Shown here piece by piece: positions 53,333-63,014 of a DNA stretch of 64,000 bases. The DNA comes from NORP240 sp965222175. Its GTDB lineage: Bacteria; Pseudomonadota; Gammaproteobacteria; Pseudomonadales; Pseudohongiellaceae. The notes beneath the pieces are model-generated. The model ran no database searches. It was not told the origin of the DNA and was given only the letters and a program-made list of their open reading frames with translations. Location: NCBI GenBank assembly GCA_965222175.1, contig OZ244938.1:3410001-3474000 (forward strand). Reading direction: 5' to 3'. Every line of letters starts with the position of its first letter. Within the stretch, counting starts at the first letter, position 1. A program made the translations under genes and the position numbers.

Positions 53333-54607
53333 TCAGTCTTCCAGCCGGGAATAGATCTGCGACGTCCAGGTAATGGAATCCACGTAGCCTTCGACCAGAT
53401 CCTGACTGTTCAATCCGTCCATCGCCAGCTCGTCCCATTGTCCCTTCTCGTAACGGATAACGGTGTCCAGCAGTTCCCCGTACTCGCCCTCCCCCTGGGT
53501 CAGCGCCTGCACGATGTAGTCGGCCAGCGGCAGCTGCCTGAGAATGGTGTCCATGGGCTGGTCCATGATGGCATCAATCGCCGAAAACAGACCGGTGATG
53601 AAGGCGACCTCCCGGTTCAGGCCAAGACTGGCGGACAGTGTCTGCATCATCCGCGCCCGTCGCAGACTTTGTGACAGCAACTCCTGAGGCTTGTCGTCGA
53701 TATCGGTCATCACGATGACACACATCCAGTCCCGGATGGTCTTCAGTCCCAGGGCAACGATTGCTTCCCGCACGGACTTGATCTCTCTCCGAAAATTATA
53801 AAACGCTGAGTTGATAATTCTGAGTATCTTGTAGCTGATCCCGACGTCTTTGCTGATAAAATCTTCCAGCTCATTGATATCGCAATTCGGGTCCTGGAGC
53901 TTGGCAAGAATCTGCAGTACGGCCAGGCGATTGGGCTTGACTGACTGACCACTGAGAATCATGGGTTTGCAGAAATAGAAGCCCTGAAAATAGTCGAAGC
54001 CCATCTGCTTGCACAGCTCGAACTCCTCGTGGGTTTCCACCTTTTCTGCCAGCAGCTTGATCCCCCGTGCCTTCAGCGCTTTCACCTCCTCTTTCAGGCT
54101 GGTGATATCACAGCCCAGGAGATCGATCTTGATGATATCGACGGTATCGAACATCGGTTCCTTGTCGTCAGTGAAAATAAAGTCATCAAGGGCCAGCGTG
54201 TAGCCCTTCTTTTTCAGCGCCTGCAATCCGTCGACTACTCGACTGTCGATTTCCACGTCTTCCAGCACTTCCACCACGAGCGAGTTCGACGATAAGGGCA
54301 GGGGAATGTCGCCAACCAGGAATTCCCGGGTGAAGTTGACGAAAACGTGGCGGTTTTCCGCGATTTCCTGAATGCACATATCCACGAACGCGTTGAGTAT
54401 CACCTGGCTGCTCGCCTCGCTGCCGTTATCGATCTGTGCAGTGTGCTGTCCGGCATTACGAAACAGCAGTTCGTAGGCATACACGTTGGAACTGGTATCG
54501 AAGATGGGCTGTCGCGCAATGAAGATATCGTGACGCGCGGAGAACTGGTTTACCTGCGATGAGTCGTTCGTAGTGATCGCCCTGGGTGAAGATGCAACTA
54601 GTGACAT
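53333..54607 (-). CDS. EAL-HDOD domain signalling protein
   Basis: This 424-residue protein has an N-terminal EAL-like domain (about 25-205) and a C-terminal HDOD domain (about 215-400). The EAL signature is altered: ELLFR (46-50) replaces EALxR, and DDFIF replaces DDFGT, though the AEKVET stretch remains. Phosphodiesterase activity is therefore doubtful. Proteins of this build, such as CdgJ of Vibrio, affect motility without c-di-GMP hydrolysis. AAGGAACC precedes the ATG. Confidence 0.85.
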   Translation of the reverse strand: MSLVASSPRAITTNDSSQVNQFSARHDIFIARQPIFDTSSNVYAYELLFRNAGQHTAQIDNGSEASSQVILNAFVDMCIQEIAENRHVFVNFTREFLVGDIPLPLSSNSLVVEVLEDVEIDSRVVDGLQALKKKGYTLALDDFIFTDDKEPMFDTVDIIKIDLLGCDITSLKEEVKALKARGIKLLAEKVETHEEFELCKQMGFDYFQGFYFCKPMILSGQSVKPNRLAVLQILAKLQDPNCDINELEDFISKDVGISYKILRIINSAFYNFRREIKSVREAIVALGLKTIRDWMCVIVMTDIDDKPQELLSQSLRRARMMQTLSASLGLNREVAFITGLFSAIDAIMDQPMDTILRQLPLADYIVQALTQGEGEYGELLDTVIRYEKGQWDELAMDGLNSQDLVEGYVDSITWTSQIYSRLED

Positions 54608-55146
54608 GTGCTGGTTCCTTGTTATTCGTCGGGATTGTCTGACCTGTGCCGCAAACTGCCGCGCCGGGCCATGGTGCTCCGGTCAATTAAACGACATGGC
54701 ACGGGATCTTCTGTAGTGGCACGCACCTGTTTGGTGAAGCGAGTCGCACAAAGGGCCAATTCTCCCGTCAATCTCCGGGTAAATTTCCGGGTAAATCACG
54801 CCCTGGCGCGACCTTTATTCCCGGACTGCAGGCAATGCACCGATGTGCAACACGATTACCGGAACAGACTTCCGGTGCGCTCCGGGGATTGCCGTTTACC
54901 CCTGGCAGCATCCCGTGGAAATCGGCGGCCGCCATGGTATCTGTCACGGGCTGCAGACTAAGGAAGATTTCACTTCACAGGCCGGTAGTGGATCGGCCAC
55001 TGCACCCTGGCAGACCCGCTGCCGGCGGCAATAGTGAAACCGGCGCAGACAGTTGCTATGCTCTGGTCAATAACCGGACCGCGGCATCTGCGCCGGCGGG
55101 TCGACGCGAAGGAAAATCAATTCAACCGGCCGACGGAAATTACGTC
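54608..55146. other. Intergenic gap before the amidase gene
   Basis: These 540 bases lie between the divergent EAL-HDOD and amidase genes. They contain a short direct repeat CCGGGTAAAT (about 54774-54796). The open frame running into the amidase gene lacks a ribosome site, and no promoter was defined. Confidence 0.35.
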
Positions 55147-57015
55147 ATGAAAACATTCATTGCCTTAACACTCCTGGTTTCAGTTCTCAGTTTCAGCGGA
55201 CCCCTGACCGGACAGACCGATATCGACGTCACCGAAGCGGGGATTCTCGAACTGCAGGATGCCCTGGATTCGGGTCGGGTCACCTCCGTGCAGCTGGTGG
55301 ACGCCTATCTGGCTAGGATTGCCGCGTACGATCGTCAGGGTCCGCGTCTCAACAGCCTTGTCCGGGTCAACCCCGAAGCCCGGGCCATTGCCGCCGCGCT
55401 GGACCGGGAACGTCAGCAATCCGGGTCTCGTGGCCCACTTCACGGCATTCCCGTTATCGTCAAGGACAATTACAATACGGTCGATCTGCCCACCACCGCG
55501 TCATCGGTGGCGTTGGCCGGGTTCAGACCGTCGGCCAATGCCACCCAGGTCGACCGGCTGATTGACGCCGGAGCCATTATCCTGGCCAAGTCGAATCTTC
55601 ACGAGTTCGCCTACGGCATCACCAGTATCAGTTCACTGGGCGGCCAGACCCGCAATCCCTACGACCCCAGGCGGGCTCCCGGTGGCTCCAGTGGTGGTAC
55701 CGGTGCCGCCGTCGCCGCCAGCCTGGGCACCGTTGGCATGGGCTCCGACACCTGCGGGTCAATCCGTATTCCCTCGGCGTTCAACAACCAGACAGGTTTG
55801 CGGCCCAGTAAAGGGCTGAGCAGCATATACGGCATCATTCCACTTTCCCACACCCAGGACGTGGGTGGTCCCCTGGCGCGCTCGGTAACGGATCTTGCCA
55901 TAGTGCTGGACGCCGTGGCCGGCTATGACCCGCTGGACGAGGCTACCCGTATCATGCAGAACCGGGCAGCACCGGATTTTTTCGGGCAGCTGGAAAGCGT
56001 GGAGCTGGAGGGATTGCGCCTGGGCAGGTTGACGGAGTATTTCGACAGGGCCGACAGCACCGTGGCGGCGGCGCTGGACGAAACCCTGGAACGACTGCAG
56101 CGTGCCGGCGTGGAGATAGTCGATGTGAACATCTCCGGGCTGGAACCACTCATTGCGGATTCTGGATTGATAGGTTTTGAATTCAAACCGGATCTGAATG
56201 CCTACCTGTCAGAGTTCGGCAGCGACGACATCGTCAGTCTTACCGATATTGTCGAGCAAGGCCTGTACCACCGTGCCGTTGGTGGCGCACTGGGCAGGAG
56301 CCAGGATCGCGAGCTGGACCGGCAGGCATACCGGAAAGCCCAGGCTACCCGGTCGCAATTGCGCCAGCTGGTGGAAACCCAGCTGGTCTATCAACAGCTT
56401 GATGCCCTGGTTTACCCCACTATCGGCATGACGCAGGTTTTTACCGGCGAGTCCCAGCCGGGCAGCAACTGCAGCCTGAGTGCCAATTCGGGGTTACCGG
56501 CCATCAGTGTACCCGCCGGATTTACCTCCAGCGGGTTGCCGACAGGCCTGGAGCTGCTTGGACCGTTTCTGTCGGACACCAGACTGGTGGCCACGGCCTA
56601 CCGTATCGAACAGCTCACCAGTCCCCGCCAGACTCCCATCGCCACGCCGCCACTGGTGAACGGAGTGGCACCGGCTCCCCGACAGGCTGCCTGGTTTTTC
56701 AATCACTTCGGCCTCACCGTCTCCGGCACATTGACCTATGACCGGACAACCAGGGAGCTTGGCTATGCCTTGCATGCCGTCAGCGCCGATTCCAGGCGGT
56801 TACATGCGGTCACGCTGCACGCGGACAATGCGCCGTTAGGGGATTTTCTCGACCCCGCGGCAGCCAACCTGCTGCCACCGGACAGCCTGGCCAGCGAGGG
56901 CACCGTATTCATCAGTACAGACCTGCACCAGGCAATCCAGGAGGGACGGATCTACCTGCGTGTGTTTGCGGAAAACCTGCCGTCAGCCGGCCTGGCGGTA
57001 CCGGTGAATTTCTGA
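55147..57015 (+). CDS. Exported amidase-signature hydrolase with C-terminal extension
   Basis: This 622-residue protein has a signal peptide (about 1-22). The amidase signature shows the Ser-cisSer-Lys triad: Lys106 (VIVKDNYN), the GGSSGG segment at 179-184, and nucleophile Ser205 in DTCGSIRIPS. The core ends near residue 505; a tail of some 110 residues, without known motif, follows. It hydrolyses an unknown amide in the periplasm. The first ATG with a signal peptide is chosen; the frame is open further upstream. Confidence 0.88.
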   Translation: MKTFIALTLLVSVLSFSGPLTGQTDIDVTEAGILELQDALDSGRVTSVQLVDAYLARIAAYDRQGPRLNSLVRVNPEARAIAAALDRERQQSGSRGPLHGIPVIVKDNYNTVDLPTTASSVALAGFRPSANATQVDRLIDAGAIILAKSNLHEFAYGITSISSLGGQTRNPYDPRRAPGGSSGGTGAAVAASLGTVGMGSDTCGSIRIPSAFNNQTGLRPSKGLSSIYGIIPLSHTQDVGGPLARSVTDLAIVLDAVAGYDPLDEATRIMQNRAAPDFFGQLESVELEGLRLGRLTEYFDRADSTVAAALDETLERLQRAGVEIVDVNISGLEPLIADSGLIGFEFKPDLNAYLSEFGSDDIVSLTDIVEQGLYHRAVGGALGRSQDRELDRQAYRKAQATRSQLRQLVETQLVYQQLDALVYPTIGMTQVFTGESQPGSNCSLSANSGLPAISVPAGFTSSGLPTGLELLGPFLSDTRLVATAYRIEQLTSPRQTPIATPPLVNGVAPAPRQAAWFFNHFGLTVSGTLTYDRTTRELGYALHAVSADSRRLHAVTLHADNAPLGDFLDPAAANLLPPDSLASEGTVFISTDLHQAIQEGRIYLRVFAENLPSAGLAVPVNF

Positions 57016-57028
57016 GGCACCTTGATCC

Positions 57029-58186
57029 GTGATTCATGTCATTGACATACCGTCCCGGCCGTTGCTGTCACTGATTTGGCGTTTCATTTCGGCATCCGAA
57101 TGCAGTGAGGAATTCACCAGGGTCCCGGCTCTCGCCCCGGTTGCTGGCGGCATTCTTTCCGGTCTGCTGATTTGCCTGCCGGCACTGGCGGATTCGCGTG
57201 AAACATTCAACCCCGACCCTGACGACGCCCGTTTCGGCAGTCGAATTGCCATGATCCTGGGCAGCCCCGCTGACAGCAAAACCGGTATGCAGAAGTCGAC
57301 GCAGTCCGTAGAAGCACCATCCTGCCCGGCAACCTCCCCTGATTGCAGTGCCGATCGATTTGCAGTGGATGAACCCGACTGGGCAGGACTTAAACGTGAT
57401 ACCTGGTACTTTATGGGTGCACAGGTCGCTTCCCTGGGAATACTTTATGCACTTCCACAGGATGTAAGCAACTGGGGTGAAGACCAGAAAGACAATTTCA
57501 GCCTGAAAAAATGGCGAGAAAATGTATCCCGACCTCACCTCGACGAAGACAAGTTCTACCTGAACTATATTCTCCATCCGTACTGGGGTGCCAGCTACTA
57601 CGTGCGAGCCCGGGAACGTGGCTACGGCAGACTGGACGCATTCTGGTATTCGACATTGCTATCGACATTCTACGAGACGGGGCCGGAAGCCCTGTTTGAA
57701 CAACCCTCCATTCAGGACCTGGTCATCACCCCGTTGGCCGGTGCCTGGTTGGGTAATTATTTCATGGCACTGCGCGACGACATCAGGAGCCGGGCGTCCA
57801 GTCGGGGATACCGCACACGGGGTGAGACCTGGCTCTGGTACCTGACCGACCCCCTGGCGTTGCTCAACCGCAGCATCGATAGCCTCCTCGGGCGGGATGC
57901 CCGGCTCGATGTCGCACTGGTCAGCGGGAATCCTGCGGTGCAACAACGGGTTCTAACCGGACTGACTGGTGGTCGGCAGCTGACTGCATTGCTGGACAGA
58001 CCTGCCCGGGACCCATCGTCGGGCTTCACTGCGGCAGTTGATGCGCCATCATCGCTATCGTCGTTATCGTCACTAGCGAATTGGCAAGGACAGATCCGGA
58101 GCCTTTTCGGTGCCCCCGGTGTATCGCAGCCGACAAGCGTTACCGCTGCAGGCCTGTCCGGAATCCGCATCACCCTGTCCTGGTAG
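57029..58186 (+). CDS. DUF3943 family exported protein
   Basis: This 385-residue protein has a hydrophobic signal-like stretch (about 37-55, ending PALA). Conserved motifs are YILHPYWGASYYVRARERGY, FWYSTLLSTFYE and SIQDLVITPLAGAWLG, which match DUF3943. Members are likely outer-membrane or periplasmic, of unknown role. The GTG start at 57029 is uncertain, since no clear ribosome site is seen. It follows the amidase by 13 bases and may be its operon partner. Confidence 0.75.
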   Translation: MIHVIDIPSRPLLSLIWRFISASECSEEFTRVPALAPVAGGILSGLLICLPALADSRETFNPDPDDARFGSRIAMILGSPADSKTGMQKSTQSVEAPSCPATSPDCSADRFAVDEPDWAGLKRDTWYFMGAQVASLGILYALPQDVSNWGEDQKDNFSLKKWRENVSRPHLDEDKFYLNYILHPYWGASYYVRARERGYGRLDAFWYSTLLSTFYETGPEALFEQPSIQDLVITPLAGAWLGNYFMALRDDIRSRASSRGYRTRGETWLWYLTDPLALLNRSIDSLLGRDARLDVALVSGNPAVQQRVLTGLTGGRQLTALLDRPARDPSSGFTAAVDAPSSLSSLSSLANWQGQIRSLFGAPGVSQPTSVTAAGLSGIRITLSW

Positions 58187-58267
58187 GAAAATGCCCCGGG
58201 ATCGAACCGGGAATACGGCGGGCTGGTTACCGCCTGAACCCGGAAACTGAAGCCGACTGGTAACTTT

Positions 58268-58819
58268 TTATTGCCGGCGCCAGGTCAGCGTAGCGGTAAC
58301 CCGGCCACTGGCATCCCTGAGGGAAAGCATCAGCAGGTCGCCGTCGAACTCGTAGTAGCGGATGTTGTCCTGGCCCACCCATTGAGCCGCGCCAGGTGAC
58401 CCTTCTACATGGTGGATGACCCGCTGATTGGCCAGGTCCCAGGACACCCTGCCCCAGTAGGCGAATCCCCCGGTTACCTGTTCCGTCGTACCGGCAGCCT
58501 GCAAAGGCAGGTCCCTGGGCATGCCCAACCCCATCATGTAACCGTTCTCGTCGTACCGCAACCGGCCAGTGTAGTCCATTTCCACCTCACCGCCCTGTTC
58601 CGGAAAGCGCACGAAGCTGATCAGTTCCCAGTCCCCGACAAAACGCTGCCGCACCTGGCTTTCGCTTTCGGCCCCATGGGCATTTGCCATGAAAGGAACA
58701 GTGTCGGGGAAGACGATCGTCACCAGTGTCAGCACCGCAAGCAGCGATACTGACGCTGGCAACGTGAAGAGCCGTCGCCGGATGGCATGAACACTCGTTG
58801 ACTGCGCGGATTCTTTCAT
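58268..58819 (-). CDS. Exported lipocalin-like protein
   Basis: This 183-residue protein has an N-terminal hydrophobic signal (about 18-50). The lipocalin-like fold (PF13924 type) includes FVGDWELISF, GRLRYDENGYMMGLGMPRD and VIHHVEGSPGAAQWVG. Ligand and role are unknown. GGAGGACTC precedes the ATG. Confidence 0.75.
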   Translation of the reverse strand: MKESAQSTSVHAIRRRLFTLPASVSLLAVLTLVTIVFPDTVPFMANAHGAESESQVRQRFVGDWELISFVRFPEQGGEVEMDYTGRLRYDENGYMMGLGMPRDLPLQAAGTTEQVTGGFAYWGRVSWDLANQRVIHHVEGSPGAAQWVGQDNIRYYEFDGDLLMLSLRDASGRVTATLTWRRQ

Positions 58820-58926
58820 GGGGAGTCCTCCGAATTCAGCATGGTTTTCAGTGATACTGGCTTGCCTCGCTCAGACAGTGAACCCGCAATAAAGCCAGAA
58901 TAATTCCAAAATCAGTCAGAAATTCT

Positions 58927-59496
58927 CTAAAGCCAGCGCCTTACTTTTGTCTTGTAGCGACGATACTCTTCCCCGAATTTTTTCTCCAGGTATTTCTCCT
59001 CCCTCACGATGGCCGTGTGGAAGACGACAATCAACGCGGGAATAAAGCTGATAACGATCCACAGACTGTTCAGGGCAAGACCGATTCCGGCAACAAGAAA
59101 ACAGAAACCGACGTAGATGGGATTGCGCGAATAGGCATAGGGACCATGGGACAGGACCCGGGTGGTGGGCTTCCAGGGTTCGATACGGGTCTTGTGGCGA
59201 TGAAACATCAGTCCTATGCCCAGCAGTGCAAGTATCGCCAGAAAGCAGAGCGTCACGCCAAGGTAGCGAATGACCACGGACTCCGCCAACGCCACCGGCC
59301 AGATGGCCTGCAGTATGCCGCCGCCTGCCAGGCTGAGGATGAACACCAGCGGTGGCGGCACCCTGACACCGGGGCCCCGCATGTCCTCTTCCTGTGTCGG
59401 CAAAGAATCCGCTGCATCAGCAGAATTCCCGTTATTGGTCCTGTCTGTGCTGGAAGACTTTCCTGCGCCGCGGTCAGGCTGCTCGGAGTCTGTCAT
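58927..59496 (-). CDS. Membrane methyltransferase of the ICMT/PEMT family
   Basis: This 189-residue protein has a hydrophilic N-terminus (about 1-40) and about four membrane helices. The cofactor-binding signature VLSHGPYAYSRNPIYVGF is followed by REEKYLEKKFGEEYRRYK. Such enzymes use S-adenosylmethionine to methylate lipids or prenyl groups; substrate is unknown. Confidence 0.85.
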   Translation of the reverse strand: MTDSEQPDRGAGKSSSTDRTNNGNSADAADSLPTQEEDMRGPGVRVPPPLVFILSLAGGGILQAIWPVALAESVVIRYLGVTLCFLAILALLGIGLMFHRHKTRIEPWKPTTRVLSHGPYAYSRNPIYVGFCFLVAGIGLALNSLWIVISFIPALIVVFHTAIVREEKYLEKKFGEEYRRYKTKVRRWL

Positions 59497-59558
59497 TTTC
59501 GTTTTCTCCTGTCTGGTTGAATACCGGGTCGATGCTTTGCGTGGCTGTCAGGTCCTGG

Positions 59559-61268
59559 TCACCAGCCACCGCCTCCGCCGCCACCGCCGCCGCCCCCGGA
59601 AAATCCACCGCCGCCGGAGCCGGAGCTGCTGCCGGGTGCGCTGGACGCTGCGGCAACTGCCGCGGTAAATCCCTTACCCAGGTCCCTGCCGAACGCGGCG
59701 GGCTCGGCAGCATTGAAGTGACCCTGGTACCAGGCCGGCTGGTACGACTTCGACGGCTCCGCTGCCAGCCTGGCGAAAACCTCGGTGAAACGATCGGCCC
59801 AGGGCTGCTCTACCCCCAGTGCGATGGCAAAAGGCAGGTAGCGTTCAAACAGCGCCGGAGTCAGCTCCGGAGGATGCTGCAGTGCCAGGTCGTCCTTCTC
59901 GGCCACCTCGAGATAGAGCTTGAACCCTTCAAGCTTGTCCAGTAACAGCCTGCCTCGGGGCGTCGGCGCTTTCAGCAGCCAGACAAACGCGCCGCAGAAC
60001 AGTGCCGAAAACACCGCCAGCACAATAACAACCGGCGTAATCCGGTCAAACGCCGCCACCGTCATCAGCATAACCACCAGCAGGATGGCGCAGGGTAACA
60101 ACAGGGCGGTATTCTCCCTGAAGTAGATATCCAGGTAGTCCCGACGCAACGCGCCGGCGTGTGCTTTCCTGGCCCTGGAAATCAATTTGTGATTACTGTT
60201 TTTCAGTACCACCTCGTTTCCCTTGGCAAACAGTTTACGCAGCAGCTGCTTTTCACCGGCAGCAAGGGCTTGAGACGACTCTTGTTTCACCAGCCGGTAC
60301 TGGTCACCAGGCCTGGAGATGCGGACATGTCCCTTGACCGCCAGGTTGACAATCGCCGCCGTCATGGCCCGCGTGTCGTAAGCCATGCGGGATATATAGC
60401 GGGCCGACGCAGGGGAATACCCGGCCGGCGGCTGGTAGTGGGGAAAAATCACTCCAGGCTCGGGATCACGCCCGTATTTCGACCACATGATCAGCAGGTA
60501 GATGACAGTAGCCAGCAACGTCAGCAGGCCAAGCAGCATCCCCAGGTTGTCGACCAGCAGGTAACCGAAGCGCTGCAGGGCAAAAGGCTGTTGCACGATG
60601 CCCTTTGGCCAGGTCATTACCAGCGTCAGGCCTTCCCCGGGAGCCAGGGTTCGAGTGGTACGGATAGTGGCGCCGCCATCGAACACAGCGGCCACATGGT
60701 CCTGGCCGGTGGCGCCTGCCGGTCCCGTGTAACCTTCCATGGTCAGTGAACCCGACGGAACTGCCGCGGGCAGTCGCACGCGGGCAACAGCGACGTCGAT
60801 AGCGAACCCCCAGCCATTGCCGGTCACGTTCCAGTAGAGTTCGTCATGTTCCTGGAAATAACCAAGCTGACGATTTGTTCTATATCGAATGGTATAACTG
60901 TATTCCCCGGTTTCCAGCAGTACGTCTTCGTCGCCGATATAGAGACGCACACCATTGCCCAACCGCTCGGTGAACCAGGGCTCCGGCTGACCGTTGCGCC
61001 GGACTTCCAGCACATCGAAGGCCACGACGATACGGTTGCCGAAGCGATCCTGATAGCGGGTGGGGAAATCGCGGAAGATACCGCGACGTATGGCCGCACC
61101 TTCCGCGCGGACCCGGATCGACTCGGTTACCGTCATTGAGCCATCGGTGGCTATATCAATAATACTTTCAAAGGATAGGACACGCTCCTGGGCGTCGACC
61201 GCATCCCAGGCCAGCAACAGACCGGTCACCAGGAACAGGGATCGAAGAAATGAGCTGGACACAGTCAT
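59559..61268 (-). CDS. DUF2207 membrane protein with glycine-rich tail
   Basis: This 569-residue protein has a signal peptide (about 1-26), a periplasmic DUF2207 domain (about 30-235), membrane helices near 240-262 and around 395-440, and a C-terminal tail of Gly/Ser repeats ending GGW. It overlaps the lemA stop by four bases (ATGA... reading), showing a two-gene operon. LemA with DUF2207 is a recurrent pair of unknown envelope function. Confidence 0.87.
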   Translation of the reverse strand: MTVSSSFLRSLFLVTGLLLAWDAVDAQERVLSFESIIDIATDGSMTVTESIRVRAEGAAIRRGIFRDFPTRYQDRFGNRIVVAFDVLEVRRNGQPEPWFTERLGNGVRLYIGDEDVLLETGEYSYTIRYRTNRQLGYFQEHDELYWNVTGNGWGFAIDVAVARVRLPAAVPSGSLTMEGYTGPAGATGQDHVAAVFDGGATIRTTRTLAPGEGLTLVMTWPKGIVQQPFALQRFGYLLVDNLGMLLGLLTLLATVIYLLIMWSKYGRDPEPGVIFPHYQPPAGYSPASARYISRMAYDTRAMTAAIVNLAVKGHVRISRPGDQYRLVKQESSQALAAGEKQLLRKLFAKGNEVVLKNSNHKLISRARKAHAGALRRDYLDIYFRENTALLLPCAILLVVMLMTVAAFDRITPVVIVLAVFSALFCGAFVWLLKAPTPRGRLLLDKLEGFKLYLEVAEKDDLALQHPPELTPALFERYLPFAIALGVEQPWADRFTEVFARLAAEPSKSYQPAWYQGHFNAAEPAAFGRDLGKGFTAAVAAASSAPGSSSGSGGGGFSGGGGGGGGGGGW

Positions 61269-61813
61269 CCAGAGTACCGCGGGGCATTTCGCTCCGCATC
61301 ACTGTCAACTTCAAAGAATTCGGCGGGTTCGAAGCCCAGCGGTCGAGCCAGCAGCATATGAGGAAAGGACTGGACCCGGGTATTCAGAATGCGCACCGAT
61401 CCGTTATAGAACCGTCGCGCATACTGAATATGGTCCTCCACCTCGGTAAGCTCGGTCTGCAACTGCCGGAAATTCTGGTCGGCTTTCAGTTCCGGGTAGT
61501 CTTCCGCCACTACCAGCAGTCTGTGCAGGGCAGATTCCATGGCCTCTTCGATTGCCGCCTTTTCCGGCAGGCGTCGGGCTGACTCACTGCGACTGCGCAA
61601 TTCGGTCACTGCAGTCATGGTGGCTTTCTCGTAATCGGTATAGGCTTTCACTGCGCTGACCAGTTGTGGTACCAGATCATGTCGCCGTTTCAGCTGCACG
61701 TCGATGTCACTCCAGGCGGCAAGAACCTGGTTGCGATCCCGAACCAGGCGGTTGTAGATCCAGACCCCGACAGCGACCAGCGCAACACTGATAATGACAG
61801 ATAGCAGCATCAA
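61265..61813 (-). CDS. lemA: LemA family protein
   Basis: This 182-residue protein has one N-terminal membrane helix (about 3-22), followed by a helical bundle with AWSDIDVQLKRRHDLVPQLV, then YTDYEKATMTAV and ARRFYNGSVRILNTRVQSFP, as in LemA. It is coupled to the DUF2207 gene. Function is unknown. Confidence 0.93.
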   Translation of the reverse strand: MMLLSVIISVALVAVGVWIYNRLVRDRNQVLAAWSDIDVQLKRRHDLVPQLVSAVKAYTDYEKATMTAVTELRSRSESARRLPEKAAIEEAMESALHRLLVVAEDYPELKADQNFRQLQTELTEVEDHIQYARRFYNGSVRILNTRVQSFPHMLLARPLGFEPAEFFEVDSDAERNAPRYSG

Positions 61814-61944
61814 GTGAGTATAGGACGTCGAAGGTCAGTTGAGAACCGGTAACCTCGCGAGCCGAGCTCAGGAAACTGGAAGACGCAGCCGGAAATCGGT
61901 AGCCTGATGGTGCCTCGACCCCTTATCCTCACAGGAGCGAAAAC

Positions 61945-62958
61945 ATGTCAAAACGAAATCTGAGCCAGCCGCTCGCCCTGACCATCACGCTGCTGGTCGT
62001 CCTGTCCACCGCAGTGCAGGCAGTCGCCCAGCCTGTTGCCGTCCGCAATGACATTCCCCGGGTCGGGCAACAGGAAGTCCTGATGTTGAGGCACGCCTTC
62101 CTGGAGAAGGGTCAGTACCAGGCCTGGTATGAAGCCAGCCGCGACGGGGTCTGGCCATGGTTCGAAAAACTCGGCGCCCGCATCGTCGGCGACTGGCAGG
62201 TTGTCCACCCCGATGGTGACAGTGACAATCCGGACCTTGATGAAGCCTATCGCCTGGCCCGGTACGCCAGCTACGAACACTGGCAGGCGACGCGGCCCAG
62301 CGGATCGGCGGGGGCAGGCAACACCGGCGGGTCCGACCTGCTGGGCGGGAACGGTCCTGACCAGCAGAAATCCAATGACTCCCTGGCAACCCGTCGAGTC
62401 CACATGCGCGGCTCCCGGGGCGGCATCTTCCTGCAGGGATACATGGCACCGGACCGACCGATATATCTGCCGGGCACCGGTGAAACCTTCAGGCCGACGG
62501 ACGAACCCCGGGTTGCTGATATCGCCGTGCGTCACGACACCGCCCGTCCCAACGAAGACTTCCTGGCGCTGATGTACTGGAAAATCCGCAAGGGCAGCTT
62601 CGAGGAATTTCATGCCCTTACCCGGGACGGGATTTATCCCTTCATGGAAAAAATCGGCGTCAGGCCCCTGGGGCAATGGCGGGTTGTGTATCACGCGGAA
62701 GGCACACCGGTGGAAAGCCCGGATTATGACGAGGTCTATCTCATTGCCCGCTATGCCAGCCACGCGCACTACCTGGCAACACTTGCGCCGGATCAGCTGG
62801 GCGGCAATGGACCGGACTTTGCCGCATTTCAGCAGGCCCTGCGACGCCGCGCGCCACTTACCCTGGAATTTTCCACCAGCTTCATGCAGGGTCCGCTTTA
62901 CGGCAGCCCACCCCTGTATATGCCAGCCCTGGACGAAAACTACAGAAAGATTGATTGA
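61945..62958 (+). CDS. Exported protein with two NIPSNAP-like repeats
   Basis: This 337-residue protein has a signal peptide (about 1-28, ending AVAQ). Two similar domains follow (about 45-140 and 205-295): SRDGVWPWFEKLGARIVGDW matches TRDGIYPFMEKIGVRPLGQW, and both end with RYAS-x-x-H, then LGGNGPD. They resemble dimeric alpha-beta barrel NIPSNAP-type domains. The function is unknown; a single chain may form the barrel that others form as dimers. Confidence 0.75.
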   Translation: MSKRNLSQPLALTITLLVVLSTAVQAVAQPVAVRNDIPRVGQQEVLMLRHAFLEKGQYQAWYEASRDGVWPWFEKLGARIVGDWQVVHPDGDSDNPDLDEAYRLARYASYEHWQATRPSGSAGAGNTGGSDLLGGNGPDQQKSNDSLATRRVHMRGSRGGIFLQGYMAPDRPIYLPGTGETFRPTDEPRVADIAVRHDTARPNEDFLALMYWKIRKGSFEEFHALTRDGIYPFMEKIGVRPLGQWRVVYHAEGTPVESPDYDEVYLIARYASHAHYLATLAPDQLGGNGPDFAAFQQALRRRAPLTLEFSTSFMQGPLYGSPPLYMPALDENYRKID

Positions 62959-63014
62959 TCGCCGGGGATACGCGATAGTTAGCGTCATAAAACCGAAAAC
63001 GGAAGGAGCATGTC

